Below are positions 25,652 through 34,030 of a stretch of DNA of 54,931 nucleotides, piece by piece (the first letter of the stretch is position 1; every line of letters starts with the position of its first letter). The stretch comes from Acidimicrobiaceae bacterium (GTDB lineage: Bacteria; Actinomycetota; Acidimicrobiia; Acidimicrobiales; RAAP-2). The notes under the pieces were generated by a model that searched no databases, was not told where the DNA came from, and worked only from the letters and a program-made list of their open reading frames with translations. The stretch covers positions 1 through 54,931 of the forward strand of contig PLWZ01000060.1 in assembly GCA_003151235.1 (NCBI GenBank), read 5' to 3'. The position numbers and the translations under genes are program-made.

Positions 25652-27526
25652 GTGAACCGCCGACTCGAGTTCGAGGAGTTCGTCAAAGAGCACCGGACTG
25701 TGTTCGAACCACTTCTCGATTGCGTGATCTGGGCAGTGTCGCTCCTTGCCGTGTCGGCGCTCAGCGTCGACCTGAACGAGCACCAGTTCTTGACGCTCGG
25801 CGTGTGCAAGGTGATCGGGATTGCCCTGGCGTCGCAGATCACCATCGGCTGGGTGGCTCCGCTCTATCGAGTGCGTTGGAAGAACGCGAGCTTCGAAGAG
25901 ACGGTGGCGCTGGCCGCCACCGTCACCAACGCCACCGCGATCGACCTGATCGTCAACATCTTGGTCTTCCGTCACGCGATGCCGACCCGCTCCTTGTTGG
26001 CCGCAGGTGCCTACGCCTTCTTGGGCTGTGCCGGAATACGGGGGGTGTGGCGGCTCATCTGGGAGTTCAGGACACAGAAAACGCCTCGCGCGAAGCGGGC
26101 CATCGTCTTTGGCGCGGGAGTGGGCGGCGAACAGGTCATCGACGCCCTCTGGCCCCGCGGGCCGTTCCTGCCCGTCGCCCTCCTCGACGACAGCCCGCAG
26201 AAGAGGAACGCCCAACTCCGCCATCTGCGGGTTTCGGGAACCCGGGCCGACATCGCAACGGTGGCCAAAGCGGTCAACGCGGATACCTTGGTTGTGGCCA
26301 TCCCGAGCGCGAGCTCTGGGCTGATCCGCGTCCTGTCCGACCAAGCCACTCGCGCGGGTCTCGACATCCGCGTGCTCCCTCAGACATCCGAGCTCCTCCA
26401 GCAGCCGTCGGTGCGGGTCTCCGACGTCCGGACCGTCACGGAGCGGGACCTCCTGGGACGACACGTGATTGAGACAGACGTGGAAGCCATCGCCGGCTAC
26501 ATCACGGGACGCCGAGTCCTTGTGACGGGAGCCGGGGGTTCCATCGGATCCGAACTCTGTCGCCAGATCCATCGGTTCACCCCGGCCAAACTTGTCATGC
26601 TCGATCGGGACGAGTCCGGGCTTCACGAGCTGCAGCTGTCGATGGAGGGCCGCGCACTGCTCGACAAGCGCACCCTCGTGGTGTGCAACATTCAAGACGT
26701 CGACGCACTCGATGATGTGTTTCGTGAGCATCGTCCCGAGGTGGTCTTCCACGCGGCGGCGCTCAAGCACCTGCCGCTTCTCGAGATGTGGCCCGCCGAG
26801 GCGATCAAGACCAACGTGATTGGCACGCGCAACCTCCTGGCCGCCTCAATGAAGTTCGGTGTCGGCCGGCTGGTCAACATCTCCACCGACAAGGCCGCCG
26901 ATCCGGTCAGCGTGCTCGGCTACACCAAGCGAATTGCCGAACGCCTCACTTCTGCCACCACCGCCCCGGCGGGGGCCGTCTACATGAGTGTGCGATTCGG
27001 CAACGTCCTCGGAAGCCGGGGGTCGGTGCTGATCACTTTTCGTGCGCAGATCCTTGCCGGCGGACCGGTGACGGTCACCGACCCCGACGTGACCCGGTAC
27101 TTCATGACCGTCCAGGAAGCCGTGCAACTGGTCATTCAGGCGGGGGCGATCGGTGGGAGCGGTGAGGTGCTGGTGCTCGACATGGGGAGCCCGGCCAGGA
27201 TCGCCGAGGTGGCGAGGCGGCTGGTCGAAGAATCCAATCGGCCCATCGAGATTCTGTTCACGGGTCTGCGGCCGGGCGAGAAACTCCACGAGGTCCTCTT
27301 CGAGGAGGGTGAACCGGATATTCGCCCACAACATCAGCTCATCTCGCACGTCCAGGTTCCGCCGATCGACACCGCCCTGATCGGACGCCTCGACCTCTCC
27401 GCACCCCCCGAAACCCTGAAGGACCAGTTGGCCTTGGTCAGCCGATCCCCCGCGCCAACCGGCATATCGGCTCCCGTGGCCGTCTCTGATACTCCGGAAG
27501 CTCGGGCGCGCTTGACTTCGGCATAG
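25652..27526 (+). CDS. PglF/CapD-like membrane nucleotide-sugar 4,6-dehydratase
   Basis: 624 residues. The N-terminal 140 residues hold about four membrane segments, then a CoA-binding-like Rossmann fold (AIVFGAGVGGEQVIDAL), then the catalytic SDR domain with VLVTGAGGSIGSELCRQI and NISTDKAADPVSVLGYTKR. In that last motif Leu stands where short-chain members have Tyr of YxxxK, as is common in this long membrane-bound subfamily. Family members convert UDP-GlcNAc to the 4-keto-6-deoxy sugar. With the PglE-, PglD- and PglC-like genes at 36994-39440 it would complete synthesis and transfer of a bacillosamine-type sugar. GTG start 25652. Confidence 0.9.
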   Translation: MNRRLEFEEFVKEHRTVFEPLLDCVIWAVSLLAVSALSVDLNEHQFLTLGVCKVIGIALASQITIGWVAPLYRVRWKNASFEETVALAATVTNATAIDLIVNILVFRHAMPTRSLLAAGAYAFLGCAGIRGVWRLIWEFRTQKTPRAKRAIVFGAGVGGEQVIDALWPRGPFLPVALLDDSPQKRNAQLRHLRVSGTRADIATVAKAVNADTLVVAIPSASSGLIRVLSDQATRAGLDIRVLPQTSELLQQPSVRVSDVRTVTERDLLGRHVIETDVEAIAGYITGRRVLVTGAGGSIGSELCRQIHRFTPAKLVMLDRDESGLHELQLSMEGRALLDKRTLVVCNIQDVDALDDVFREHRPEVVFHAAALKHLPLLEMWPAEAIKTNVIGTRNLLAASMKFGVGRLVNISTDKAADPVSVLGYTKRIAERLTSATTAPAGAVYMSVRFGNVLGSRGSVLITFRAQILAGGPVTVTDPDVTRYFMTVQEAVQLVIQAGAIGGSGEVLVLDMGSPARIAEVARRLVEESNRPIEILFTGLRPGEKLHEVLFEEGEPDIRPQHQLISHVQVPPIDTALIGRLDLSAPPETLKDQLALVSRSPAPTGISAPVAVSDTPEARARLTSA

Positions 27527-27638
27527 CAGTCGGCCGCATCTCGCGATATCCGAAGAGTCACAGATTCGGTGAAGGCCGGAGGTAAATTGGCCTTTCAATT
27601 CCCATTCCCTCCTCACAGATCGGCGCGGATCAGCAAAA

Positions 27639-28427
27639 ATGAAACTCGGCGTTATTGGACTTGGTCATGTCGGAAGGGCGATGCAATCGCTCTTTGTCCC
27701 GTTTGCCGACGTCGTGCCGTACGACCTCCTGACTCATTCGACATATCCCGAAGACGAGCTGGCAAAGTGTGCGTTCTCGATCATCTGTGTCGATACGCCG
27801 ATGGGGGACGACGGGTCGTGCAATGTCGACAACGTTCGTGCCGCGGTGGACCGAGTGCCGACCCAGCGCCTGCTGGTCAAGTCGACCGTCCCACCTGGTT
27901 TCACTGAAGCGTTGGTCATTGAGACGGGAAAGGAGATCTGCTTCTCGCCCGAATACTTTGGCGAGAGCAACTACCTGTCATCGGTTGTCGCCGCCGGACC
28001 CTCCGGAATGCCATTCGTGATCGTGGGGGGACGGCCCGAACACCGCCGAACGATGCTCGACGACCTCAGCGCGCTCCTCGGACCCGAGAAGGTCTACTTC
28101 CAGTGCAGCTCGGTCGAGGCCGAGCTGATCAAATACATGGAGAACGCGTACCTGGCCACGAAGGTGACCTTCGTCAATCAGTTCTATGACCTTTGCGAAA
28201 CATTCAACGCGGACTGGCACACCGTGCGGGAGGGCTGGCTGCTCGACCCCCGCATCGAGCGTTCGCACTCCGAGGTCTTCAGCAGCGAACGCGGATTTGG
28301 CGGCCGGTGTCTGCCCAAGGACGTGAGTGCAATCATCTCGGCGGCCGGGGATGCCGGTTGCGACCCCTACTTCCTTCGGGCGGTGCTCGAAGCGAACCGT
28401 CGATTCAGGAACGTCCCGCAGGGCTGA
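27639..28427 (+). CDS. Short UDP-glucose/GDP-mannose dehydrogenase family protein
   Basis: 262 residues against the usual 400-440. The NAD-binding start KLGVIGLGHVGRAMQ, the SPEYFGESNYL segment with its catalytic Glu, the central LIKYMENAYLATKVTFVNQF and the active-site GFGGRCLPKD with Cys are all present. The C-terminal UDP-binding domain is absent: the frame ends cleanly soon after the central helix. It may still oxidise a sugar nucleotide, as some short viral and bacterial members appear to, or reduce a related compound. The base composition around its start is visibly less GC-rich than its neighbours. 112 bases separate it from the PglF-like gene. Confidence 0.8.
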   Translation: MKLGVIGLGHVGRAMQSLFVPFADVVPYDLLTHSTYPEDELAKCAFSIICVDTPMGDDGSCNVDNVRAAVDRVPTQRLLVKSTVPPGFTEALVIETGKEICFSPEYFGESNYLSSVVAAGPSGMPFVIVGGRPEHRRTMLDDLSALLGPEKVYFQCSSVEAELIKYMENAYLATKVTFVNQFYDLCETFNADWHTVREGWLLDPRIERSHSEVFSSERGFGGRCLPKDVSAIISAAGDAGCDPYFLRAVLEANRRFRNVPQG

Positions 28428-28450
28428 CCGCCGGAGCCGGCGAACCGCCG

Positions 28451-29251
28451 CTACTTCGTAGCCACGATCAACGCAGCGCAGGCCGCCCCTCCTCCGGCGG
28501 GACGCTCCCGGACCACCCGAACGAGGCGAGGGGCGAGCCGTCGCCGAAGGCCGCTTCGCCATTGCTTCGGCAACACCAGCCTCCCGTAACGGAGCACCGC
28601 CCCCAGCCGATACCGCCGCCAACCCACCATGAGCGGCCCATCCAAGAGATCCCAAATCCTGCACAGCCTCGGGGACAGGTACGGAACGCTGGACACGGAC
28701 GTGAAGCCGGCGTCGGTGAGCGCCGACTCCCATTGCTCCACCGGCCACAGGTTGTGGTGCACCAGACCGCGCTGCCGCCACGCCGCGTACCGCCGCCCAC
28801 GGAACAGGAGATGGTTGTTCATCTCGGGGAGGGGGACCGTCGCCACAAGCTGTCCGCCCGGCTTGAGGGCCGACTGACAACTGGACAGGACCCCGGGAAG
28901 GTTCGGGATGTGCTCGAGGACGCAGTTGGCGAACACGGTCGAGTACGACTCGGGAGCCGTTATCAGATCGCGCGCGTCCTGGGTCTCCACGCTTTCGTAG
29001 ATCCCGGCTTGGCGCCGTGCTCGTTCGACCGCCTTGGGGTTGATGTCGATCGCCTTTTCGACATGGCCCATTGCGAGCCGGGTGAAGGTCCCGCTGCCGC
29101 ATCCGATCTCGAGGACCGGACGAGCGACGTTCACCGCCCGAACGACGTCAAGCTCGGGGAACCGCCACATCGCCTGGGAGACGCTGACGTAGTTGGACAG
29201 CAGGGTGTCCATGATCGCTTCGATCTCGTCTTCGGGAAGGCCCTCGTACAT
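28451..29251 (-). CDS. SAM-dependent class I methyltransferase
   Basis: 266 residues. Motif I is PVLEIGCGSGTFTRLA, followed by KAIDINPKAVERAR and the FANCVLEHIPNLPGVLSSC block, then GGQLVATVPLPEMNNH. This is the Methyltransf_11/25-like fold common in glycan loci, where it methylates a sugar or lipid carrier. It is the last gene of a nine-gene minus-strand run from 37626 to 28451 and converges with the sugar dehydrogenase. Substrate unknown. Confidence 0.88.
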   Translation of the reverse strand: MYEGLPEDEIEAIMDTLLSNYVSVSQAMWRFPELDVVRAVNVARPVLEIGCGSGTFTRLAMGHVEKAIDINPKAVERARRQAGIYESVETQDARDLITAPESYSTVFANCVLEHIPNLPGVLSSCQSALKPGGQLVATVPLPEMNNHLLFRGRRYAAWRQRGLVHHNLWPVEQWESALTDAGFTSVSSVPYLSPRLCRIWDLLDGPLMVGWRRYRLGAVLRYGRLVLPKQWRSGLRRRLAPRLVRVVRERPAGGGAACAALIVATK

Positions 29252-29256
29252 CGACC

Positions 29257-30081
29257 TCAGCGAACCTTGGACTGTGGACGGGACACCGACCTAAGAATAA
29301 TTCGGCTCCGATTTTTTCTGCGGTTGTTCGCCAACTGCCCGCCCCACCAGACGACCTGCCGGGCGATGGCGGCACCGCCGGGCTCGCCGTTCTCCCGGGC
29401 TAGCCCCCTTCGGGCTTTTCCGACGAACCTGGTCTCCCCAAAGGAGACCTTTGCGTGCGACTGCTGGGATGGGTGGACCCGGTACGCCACCAGCGTCCGC
29501 GCCATGTTGTCGAGCTCGGTCAACGCGGCCATCCTCAGCCAGAGGTCGTAGTCCTGAAATCGCAACGCCCGCTCGTCGTAGCCACCCGCGCGCAGGACAA
29601 GCTCACGTCGAAACACCACCGATGGGTGGATCAGCGCGTTTCGCCACCGGAGGCGCCGGTAGACGTTGGCCGGGCCGACGGGGGTCTCCAACGCGCCGAG
29701 GGGATTCCCGTCCTCGTCGATCACCCGGGCCCAGGTCCCAAGGACTCCTACCGTCGGCCGCTCTGCAAGCTCGGCCACCTGCTCCTCCAAACGCGTCTGC
29801 ATGCAAAGGTCGTCGCCATCGAAGCGGGCCACCAGCTCGCCACTGCACGCGGCAAGGCCCCGATTGAGCGCCGCTGGCAGGCCCGAGCGGCTTGGCAGCC
29901 GGATGTGGCGGATCCTCGGGTCGTGGAGGCCCGAGATGATGTCGGGCGTGGCATCCGTGCTGCCATCGTCCACGATGACCAGCTCCCAATCGCCGAGCGA
30001 CTGGTTAGTCACGCTGGCCACGGAGGATTCGAGGAATCGGGCGCCGTTGTGCACCGCCATCAGGACCGAGACGGTCTTCAC
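29257..30081 (-). CDS. Family 2 glycosyltransferase
   Basis: About 274 residues, GT-A fold: VSVLMAVHNGARFLESSVAS, then ELVIVDDGSTDATPDI and ELVARFDGDDLCMQTRLEEQ with the metal-binding DGDD, and a later YDERALRFQDYDLWLRM acceptor/base motif. It should add a sugar from a nucleotide donor to the growing lipid-linked repeat. The GTG at 30081 overlaps the upstream glycosyltransferase stop as GTGA; 60 bases of open frame lie further upstream but would run inside that gene. Confidence 0.92.
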   Translation of the reverse strand: MKTVSVLMAVHNGARFLESSVASVTNQSLGDWELVIVDDGSTDATPDIISGLHDPRIRHIRLPSRSGLPAALNRGLAACSGELVARFDGDDLCMQTRLEEQVAELAERPTVGVLGTWARVIDEDGNPLGALETPVGPANVYRRLRWRNALIHPSVVFRRELVLRAGGYDERALRFQDYDLWLRMAALTELDNMARTLVAYRVHPSQQSHAKVSFGETRFVGKARRGLARENGEPGGAAIARQVVWWGGQLANNRRKNRSRIILRSVSRPQSKVR

Positions 30082-31199
30082 CTCGTCGCCTGTCCCAGCC
30101 GCTCGTAGATGGCCAGATACTCCTGCGCGATCTTCGACCACTCGAACCGACGGGCGTGGGTCGGTCCAGCGGCGCCCAATCGGTCTCTCAGGTCCGGATC
30201 ATCGATCAGGCTGCCGAGGGCATCCGCCAGCGCGGCGGGGTCGTCGGGGTCCACGAAGAGCCCGCAGTCCGGCCCGACCGCCTCGACCAGGCCACCCAGC
30301 CTGCTGGCGACGACCGGTCTTCCGCACGACTCCGCCTCGAGCGCCGCCATTCCGAACATCTCGTCTCGGACCGTCGGCATCACAAAGAGGTCTGCGGCGT
30401 TGTACAGCGCGCTGAGCCGGGTTTCGTGCACCGGCCCGAGGTACCGAACCTGCAGGCGCTCAACACGATCGAGCAGCTCGCTCGATCGTGGTGTGGCACC
30501 GAACTGTCCGACCGGACCTGCCAAGACGAGCGTCGCGTCCGTCCGAGGGCCCATGCGCTCCCATGCCTCCAGGAGGACCCCGGTGCCCTTCTGTTCACAC
30601 AGACGTCCAACGTAGAGAACGAGGCATCCGTCGACGGCGAGCTCCCGGCGGATCGCCGCTCCGGCCTCGGGCATCGGATGGAACTGGCCGACATTGACGC
30701 CATTTGGGACGACGACCCTGGGCGTGCTCAGCCGCCAAAATTGTTGGAGCTCTTCGGAGCAGGCGTTGGAGACCGGGGCGATGACATCGAAGCGCTCGAG
30801 CGAGCGACGCCGATACCTCCGTCCGATGGAGGACCCGCTAAATCGGAATCGGAAGTAGTCGACCGAGAGGACCGTCGGGAACCCCAGTCCACGCAGCCAT
30901 CTCGCTCCGTCGGGCACCCCGTGGAAGTGCACCACGTCGGCATCTCGGTCCCGCAGGCGCCGGCGTAGCTTGGCCAGCACCTCATAGTCCCGCCACGGTC
31001 GTGGGAGCGTCGCCCTGATCGGCTCGATGGCGATCCCCCGATGGAGGTAACCGCGCCTGGCGGCCTCGGTCGAAAAGACTGTGACCTGGTGGCCGAGCTC
31101 CACCTGGCATGTCGCGACCTCCACGATTCGCCGCTGCACCGCGCCGCCCAGCTCGCTCAGGACCGGAAGGGTGGTCGGCCCCGCGTGGACGATCCTCAC
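30078..31199 (-). CDS. Family 4 glycosyltransferase
   Basis: 373 residues, GT-B fold. The N-terminal half has LSELGGAVQRRIVEVATCQV and a VVHFHGVPDG strand-loop. The C-terminal donor-binding half has LVLYVGRLCEQKGTGVLLEA and the EMFGMAALEAESCGRPVVAS block with the conserved ExxxxxxxE Glu pair, then GLVEAVGPDCGLFVDPDDP. A retaining transferase for the repeat unit; donor not predictable. Its ATG overlaps the stop of the preceding glycosyltransferase by 4 bases. Confidence 0.92.
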   Translation of the reverse strand: MRIVHAGPTTLPVLSELGGAVQRRIVEVATCQVELGHQVTVFSTEAARRGYLHRGIAIEPIRATLPRPWRDYEVLAKLRRRLRDRDADVVHFHGVPDGARWLRGLGFPTVLSVDYFRFRFSGSSIGRRYRRRSLERFDVIAPVSNACSEELQQFWRLSTPRVVVPNGVNVGQFHPMPEAGAAIRRELAVDGCLVLYVGRLCEQKGTGVLLEAWERMGPRTDATLVLAGPVGQFGATPRSSELLDRVERLQVRYLGPVHETRLSALYNAADLFVMPTVRDEMFGMAALEAESCGRPVVASRLGGLVEAVGPDCGLFVDPDDPAALADALGSLIDDPDLRDRLGAAGPTHARRFEWSKIAQEYLAIYERLGQATR

Positions 31200-32215
31200 G
31201 GCCCCGCCGCGAACATGCGGCGCCGTTGCCCGCTCAGCACGTTTTGGTAAAGGCGGACGTGTGCCTCCACCATCGCTTCGATGCTGAAGCGGTCCCGAGC
31301 CCCCTGGGCGGCCTGATCGGCCCGGCTCACTGCGGTCCCATAGTCCGAAAAGACGTTGGCGATCGCCTGGCTCAGGGCGGCGGCGTCGCCCGGAGGAACG
31401 ATCTCGCCATGGTCACCGATCTGCTCGGCGATCCCGCCGACGTCCGACGCGACGACCGGGAGCCCGGACAACATGGCCTCGGTGACGACGCTCGGCAACG
31501 CCTCGTGCCGGCTCGGCAGAACCAGCACATGAGCATCCCGGTACTCATCGCGCAGCTGAACCGGCGTCCGAAAGCCCACGAAGGTCAACGCGCCGGTGAT
31601 GGAGAGCGCCGCCGCCCGTTGCCGCAGCGCGTCGAGCAGGGAGTCGGTCTGATAGACCAGCCGAAGCTCGATGTCGAACCGCCCAATCAAGCTCGCGACG
31701 CTCTCGAGCAGCACCTCGACCCCCTTGACTGGGGCGAGCTGCCCGACGAAGAGCATTCTCCAGGGGTGACCGGCGGTGGGCGGCTCATGCAAGGAGTAGG
31801 GCCACTGTTGCTGGCGGATCCCGTTGGGGATGCAAGCCAGCCGGTCACCGGGCACCCTTGATCGGAGGGCAAATTCCTCGGCCGAGGACAGTGCGATCAC
31901 GGCGTCGGAACGGCGCAGCACCAACCCGAGCGCGGAGCTTCGTATCCCGGTGACCGGGGTGATCCCGTGCCGGGTGAACACCAGCCTGCGCCCGGCACAC
32001 CGCACGGCCTGAACGAGTGCCTGTTTGGCCAGGTGGTGGACGTGCACGATGTCCCACGAACCCCTCCTGATCTGCCAGTTGTGCGCCTGGGTCGTCACGG
32101 ACACACCGAGTTCGCCGAGTCCCCGTTCCAGGGTCGTCTCGGGGGTCTCGACGACGCCAAGGCGATCGGGGAAGCCGTAGATGCCCCCGATGAGAAGGAC
32201 TCGGAGGTCTGCCAC
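31196..32215 (-). CDS. Family 4 glycosyltransferase
   Basis: About 339 residues from a GTG at 32215 just before LRVLLIGGIYGFPDRLG; a GTG at 32248 would add 11 residues. GT-B fold with DIVHVHHLAKQALVQAVR, FTRHGITPVTG and the C-terminal MLFVGQLAPVKGVEVLLESV, then SRHEALPSVVTEAMLSGLPV and VVASDVGGIAEQI. Part of the four-glycosyltransferase set that builds the repeat unit. The stop overlaps the next gene's start by 4 bases. Confidence 0.9.
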   Translation of the reverse strand: MADLRVLLIGGIYGFPDRLGVVETPETTLERGLGELGVSVTTQAHNWQIRRGSWDIVHVHHLAKQALVQAVRCAGRRLVFTRHGITPVTGIRSSALGLVLRRSDAVIALSSAEEFALRSRVPGDRLACIPNGIRQQQWPYSLHEPPTAGHPWRMLFVGQLAPVKGVEVLLESVASLIGRFDIELRLVYQTDSLLDALRQRAAALSITGALTFVGFRTPVQLRDEYRDAHVLVLPSRHEALPSVVTEAMLSGLPVVASDVGGIAEQIGDHGEIVPPGDAAALSQAIANVFSDYGTAVSRADQAAQGARDRFSIEAMVEAHVRLYQNVLSGQRRRMFAAGP

Positions 32216-32256
32216 GTCCGGCGGACCCGTGGTGGGTTGATGCTCCACAAAGCGTC

Positions 32257-33396
32257 CTAGTTGACCGATTCGGGCCAGCTGCTCGGAGGCGGCCCGAATC
32301 GGTCGCCCACGACGGACACGTGGAACGCGACGGTCGCCTCCCGCCCCCACCGTCTCGCCAGGGCTTCTCTGAACTGGGTCCTCGGCAACCCGGCAACGGC
32401 GCTGTTGATTGCCGCCGCCAACTGGTCGGGATCGCACTTCACGAGGGTGATGGCGTCGGCCCCCGCCTGGCGCTCGATCTCCCGCGTCCCACGGTTTTCG
32501 ACCGCCACCACCGGAACACCGGCAACGACGGCCTCGGCGACGGTCAGCGGAAACCCCTCACGCCGGCTCGCCGACACGACGACCGCCGCATCCTGCATCT
32601 CGGACAACGGATCGTCGGTCCAGGGGGCGAACTCGATCCCGGGCGCGTCCGGGGGGTCCCAGCCGGGGTCACCCGCCACCGCGGACCCGACGAACCGGAG
32701 CACCAGCTCCGGACAGCTCCGGCGGGCGGTCGCCCAGGCCCGGACCAGGAAGTCCAGGTTCTTGTCTCCGGCCAGGCGGCCCAGGTACAGGGCCACCGCG
32801 CCGGTCCGCTCTCTCCCGGGTACCCGGCCAAGCCCGCTCAGCCCAACCCCGGCCCCGCCGGCCGGTGCGCTCAGCACCCGCCTCCGTCCGGTCACCCGCC
32901 GGTAGAAGCGAGCGTCGTCCTCGTTCAAGACGACCGTCACCCTCGACAGCCGAGCGGTCAGCGACTCGACCAGACCGAACGCGAGCGTCAACGATGAGCG
33001 TGGCTCCAGGAAGGTTCCATGGATGACGGAGACCGAAGGCACGCGAGCCACCGCGGCGGCTACCCTCCCCAGCGCCACCGCCGCGGGGGTGTTCAGGTGA
33101 ACCACATCGGGTCTGACCGCCCGAATCGCCCGGATCAGCGCACGAAACGCCCTGAGATGGGGAAGGAGCCCGCGACGCCGGAACGCCGGCAGGTCCAGCA
33201 CCGAGTCGAACCCGGCGACCAGCGATGCCCCCTCCGATGCACCGATCGTCGTCCACCCTCGGTCGTGCAGCGCTTCGGCGATCGGCACAACGAACTTCTC
33301 GAGGGTCACCGAAACCGCCGCCACGAAGAGGATGACCGGTCGCTCTCCTGCAGCTCCCGCCTGCGCCTCCCCCGTCGAACCGTCCACCCCGAACAT
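32257..33396 (-). CDS. Family 4 glycosyltransferase
   Basis: 379 residues. GT-B fold with VILFVAAVSVTLEKFVVPIA, DVVHLNTPAAVALGRVAAA and SVSVIHGTFLEPRSSL in the acceptor half. ALYLGRLAGDKNLDFLVRAW and SRREGFPLTVAEAVVAGVPV are in the donor half. The VSVTLEKFVVPIAEALHDRG start resembles the GT4 subgroup that adds the second sugar to undecaprenyl-linked glycans (GalNAc- or QuiNAc-transferases). That is a reasonable but unproven role here, given the PglC-type priming enzyme. A 41-base gap separates it from the next gene. Confidence 0.9.
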   Translation of the reverse strand: MFGVDGSTGEAQAGAAGERPVILFVAAVSVTLEKFVVPIAEALHDRGWTTIGASEGASLVAGFDSVLDLPAFRRRGLLPHLRAFRALIRAIRAVRPDVVHLNTPAAVALGRVAAAVARVPSVSVIHGTFLEPRSSLTLAFGLVESLTARLSRVTVVLNEDDARFYRRVTGRRRVLSAPAGGAGVGLSGLGRVPGRERTGAVALYLGRLAGDKNLDFLVRAWATARRSCPELVLRFVGSAVAGDPGWDPPDAPGIEFAPWTDDPLSEMQDAAVVVSASRREGFPLTVAEAVVAGVPVVAVENRGTREIERQAGADAITLVKCDPDQLAAAINSAVAGLPRTQFREALARRWGREATVAFHVSVVGDRFGPPPSSWPESVN

Positions 33397-33463
33397 TTTG
33401 GTCGACGGACCCTCGGTTGATTGGGACGCTTCGACACCGGGGCCCGCGCATCGGACCCCTTGG

Positions 33464-34030
33464 TCATCCCCCTCCGGCCCGGGTGTCCCTCTTGGCCTTC
33501 CACTGCTGTTTCTGGATCTCGATCGCGGGAGCGCTCTTCAGCACCACATCCGGACCGACATCCCTGGTCACCACGACGTTGGCGCCCACGAGGGTGCGGT
33601 CGCCGATGTGCAGCGGGCCGACCACCACCGCACCGGCCGAAAGGGCCACGTCATCGCCCAGCGTCGGGCTGGACCGTCCGTCGCGCAGCCGGTCGTAGTT
33701 CCCCCCGAGCGAAACGGACTGCTGGATGGTGCATCCGCGGCCCGTCACGGTGCCGGCGCCGATCACGATCCCGATGGGATGGGGAAGCAACAGAGCCTCT
33801 CCGAGCGTGGCGTCGGAACTGATGGTGCACAGGCACGTGTACAGGATCACCCGCTCCAGCACCTTCGGGAGCACCACCGCGCCTCCGGCCCTCAGGGAGT
33901 GGGCGACGCGATAGATGCAGGACGCCCGAAATCCCGGTCGGGTCATGAACAGGCGGACGACCGTGGCCCAGTTTACGGGGCCGGAGGTGTACCGACCGGC
34001 GTCGCAGAACAGGGCCTGGCTAGTTGCCAC
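33464..34030 (-). CDS. Serine-acetyltransferase-like hexapeptide acetyltransferase
   Basis: 188 residues from a GTG at 34030 that overlaps the polymerase end by 11 bases. After a helical N-terminal part comes a left-handed beta-helix: SSDATLGEALLLPHPIGIVI, GAGTVTGRGCTIQQSVSLGG, then LGDDVALSAGAVVVGPLHIG and DRTLVGANVVVTRDVGPDVV. The HPIGIVIG and SVSLGG blocks are typical of the CysE/serine acetyltransferase branch. Its place between the polymerase and glycosyltransferases argues for O-acetylation of the glycan rather than cysteine synthesis. Confidence 0.85.
   Translation of the reverse strand: MATSQALFCDAGRYTSGPVNWATVVRLFMTRPGFRASCIYRVAHSLRAGGAVVLPKVLERVILYTCLCTISSDATLGEALLLPHPIGIVIGAGTVTGRGCTIQQSVSLGGNYDRLRDGRSSPTLGDDVALSAGAVVVGPLHIGDRTLVGANVVVTRDVGPDVVLKSAPAIEIQKQQWKAKRDTRAGGG

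Noticed and set aside
33464-34030. Cysteine biosynthesis serine acetyltransferase (CysE)
   Set aside because: Fold fits, but no cysK nearby and the gene is embedded in the glycan locus; O-acetylation of sugar is more likely.
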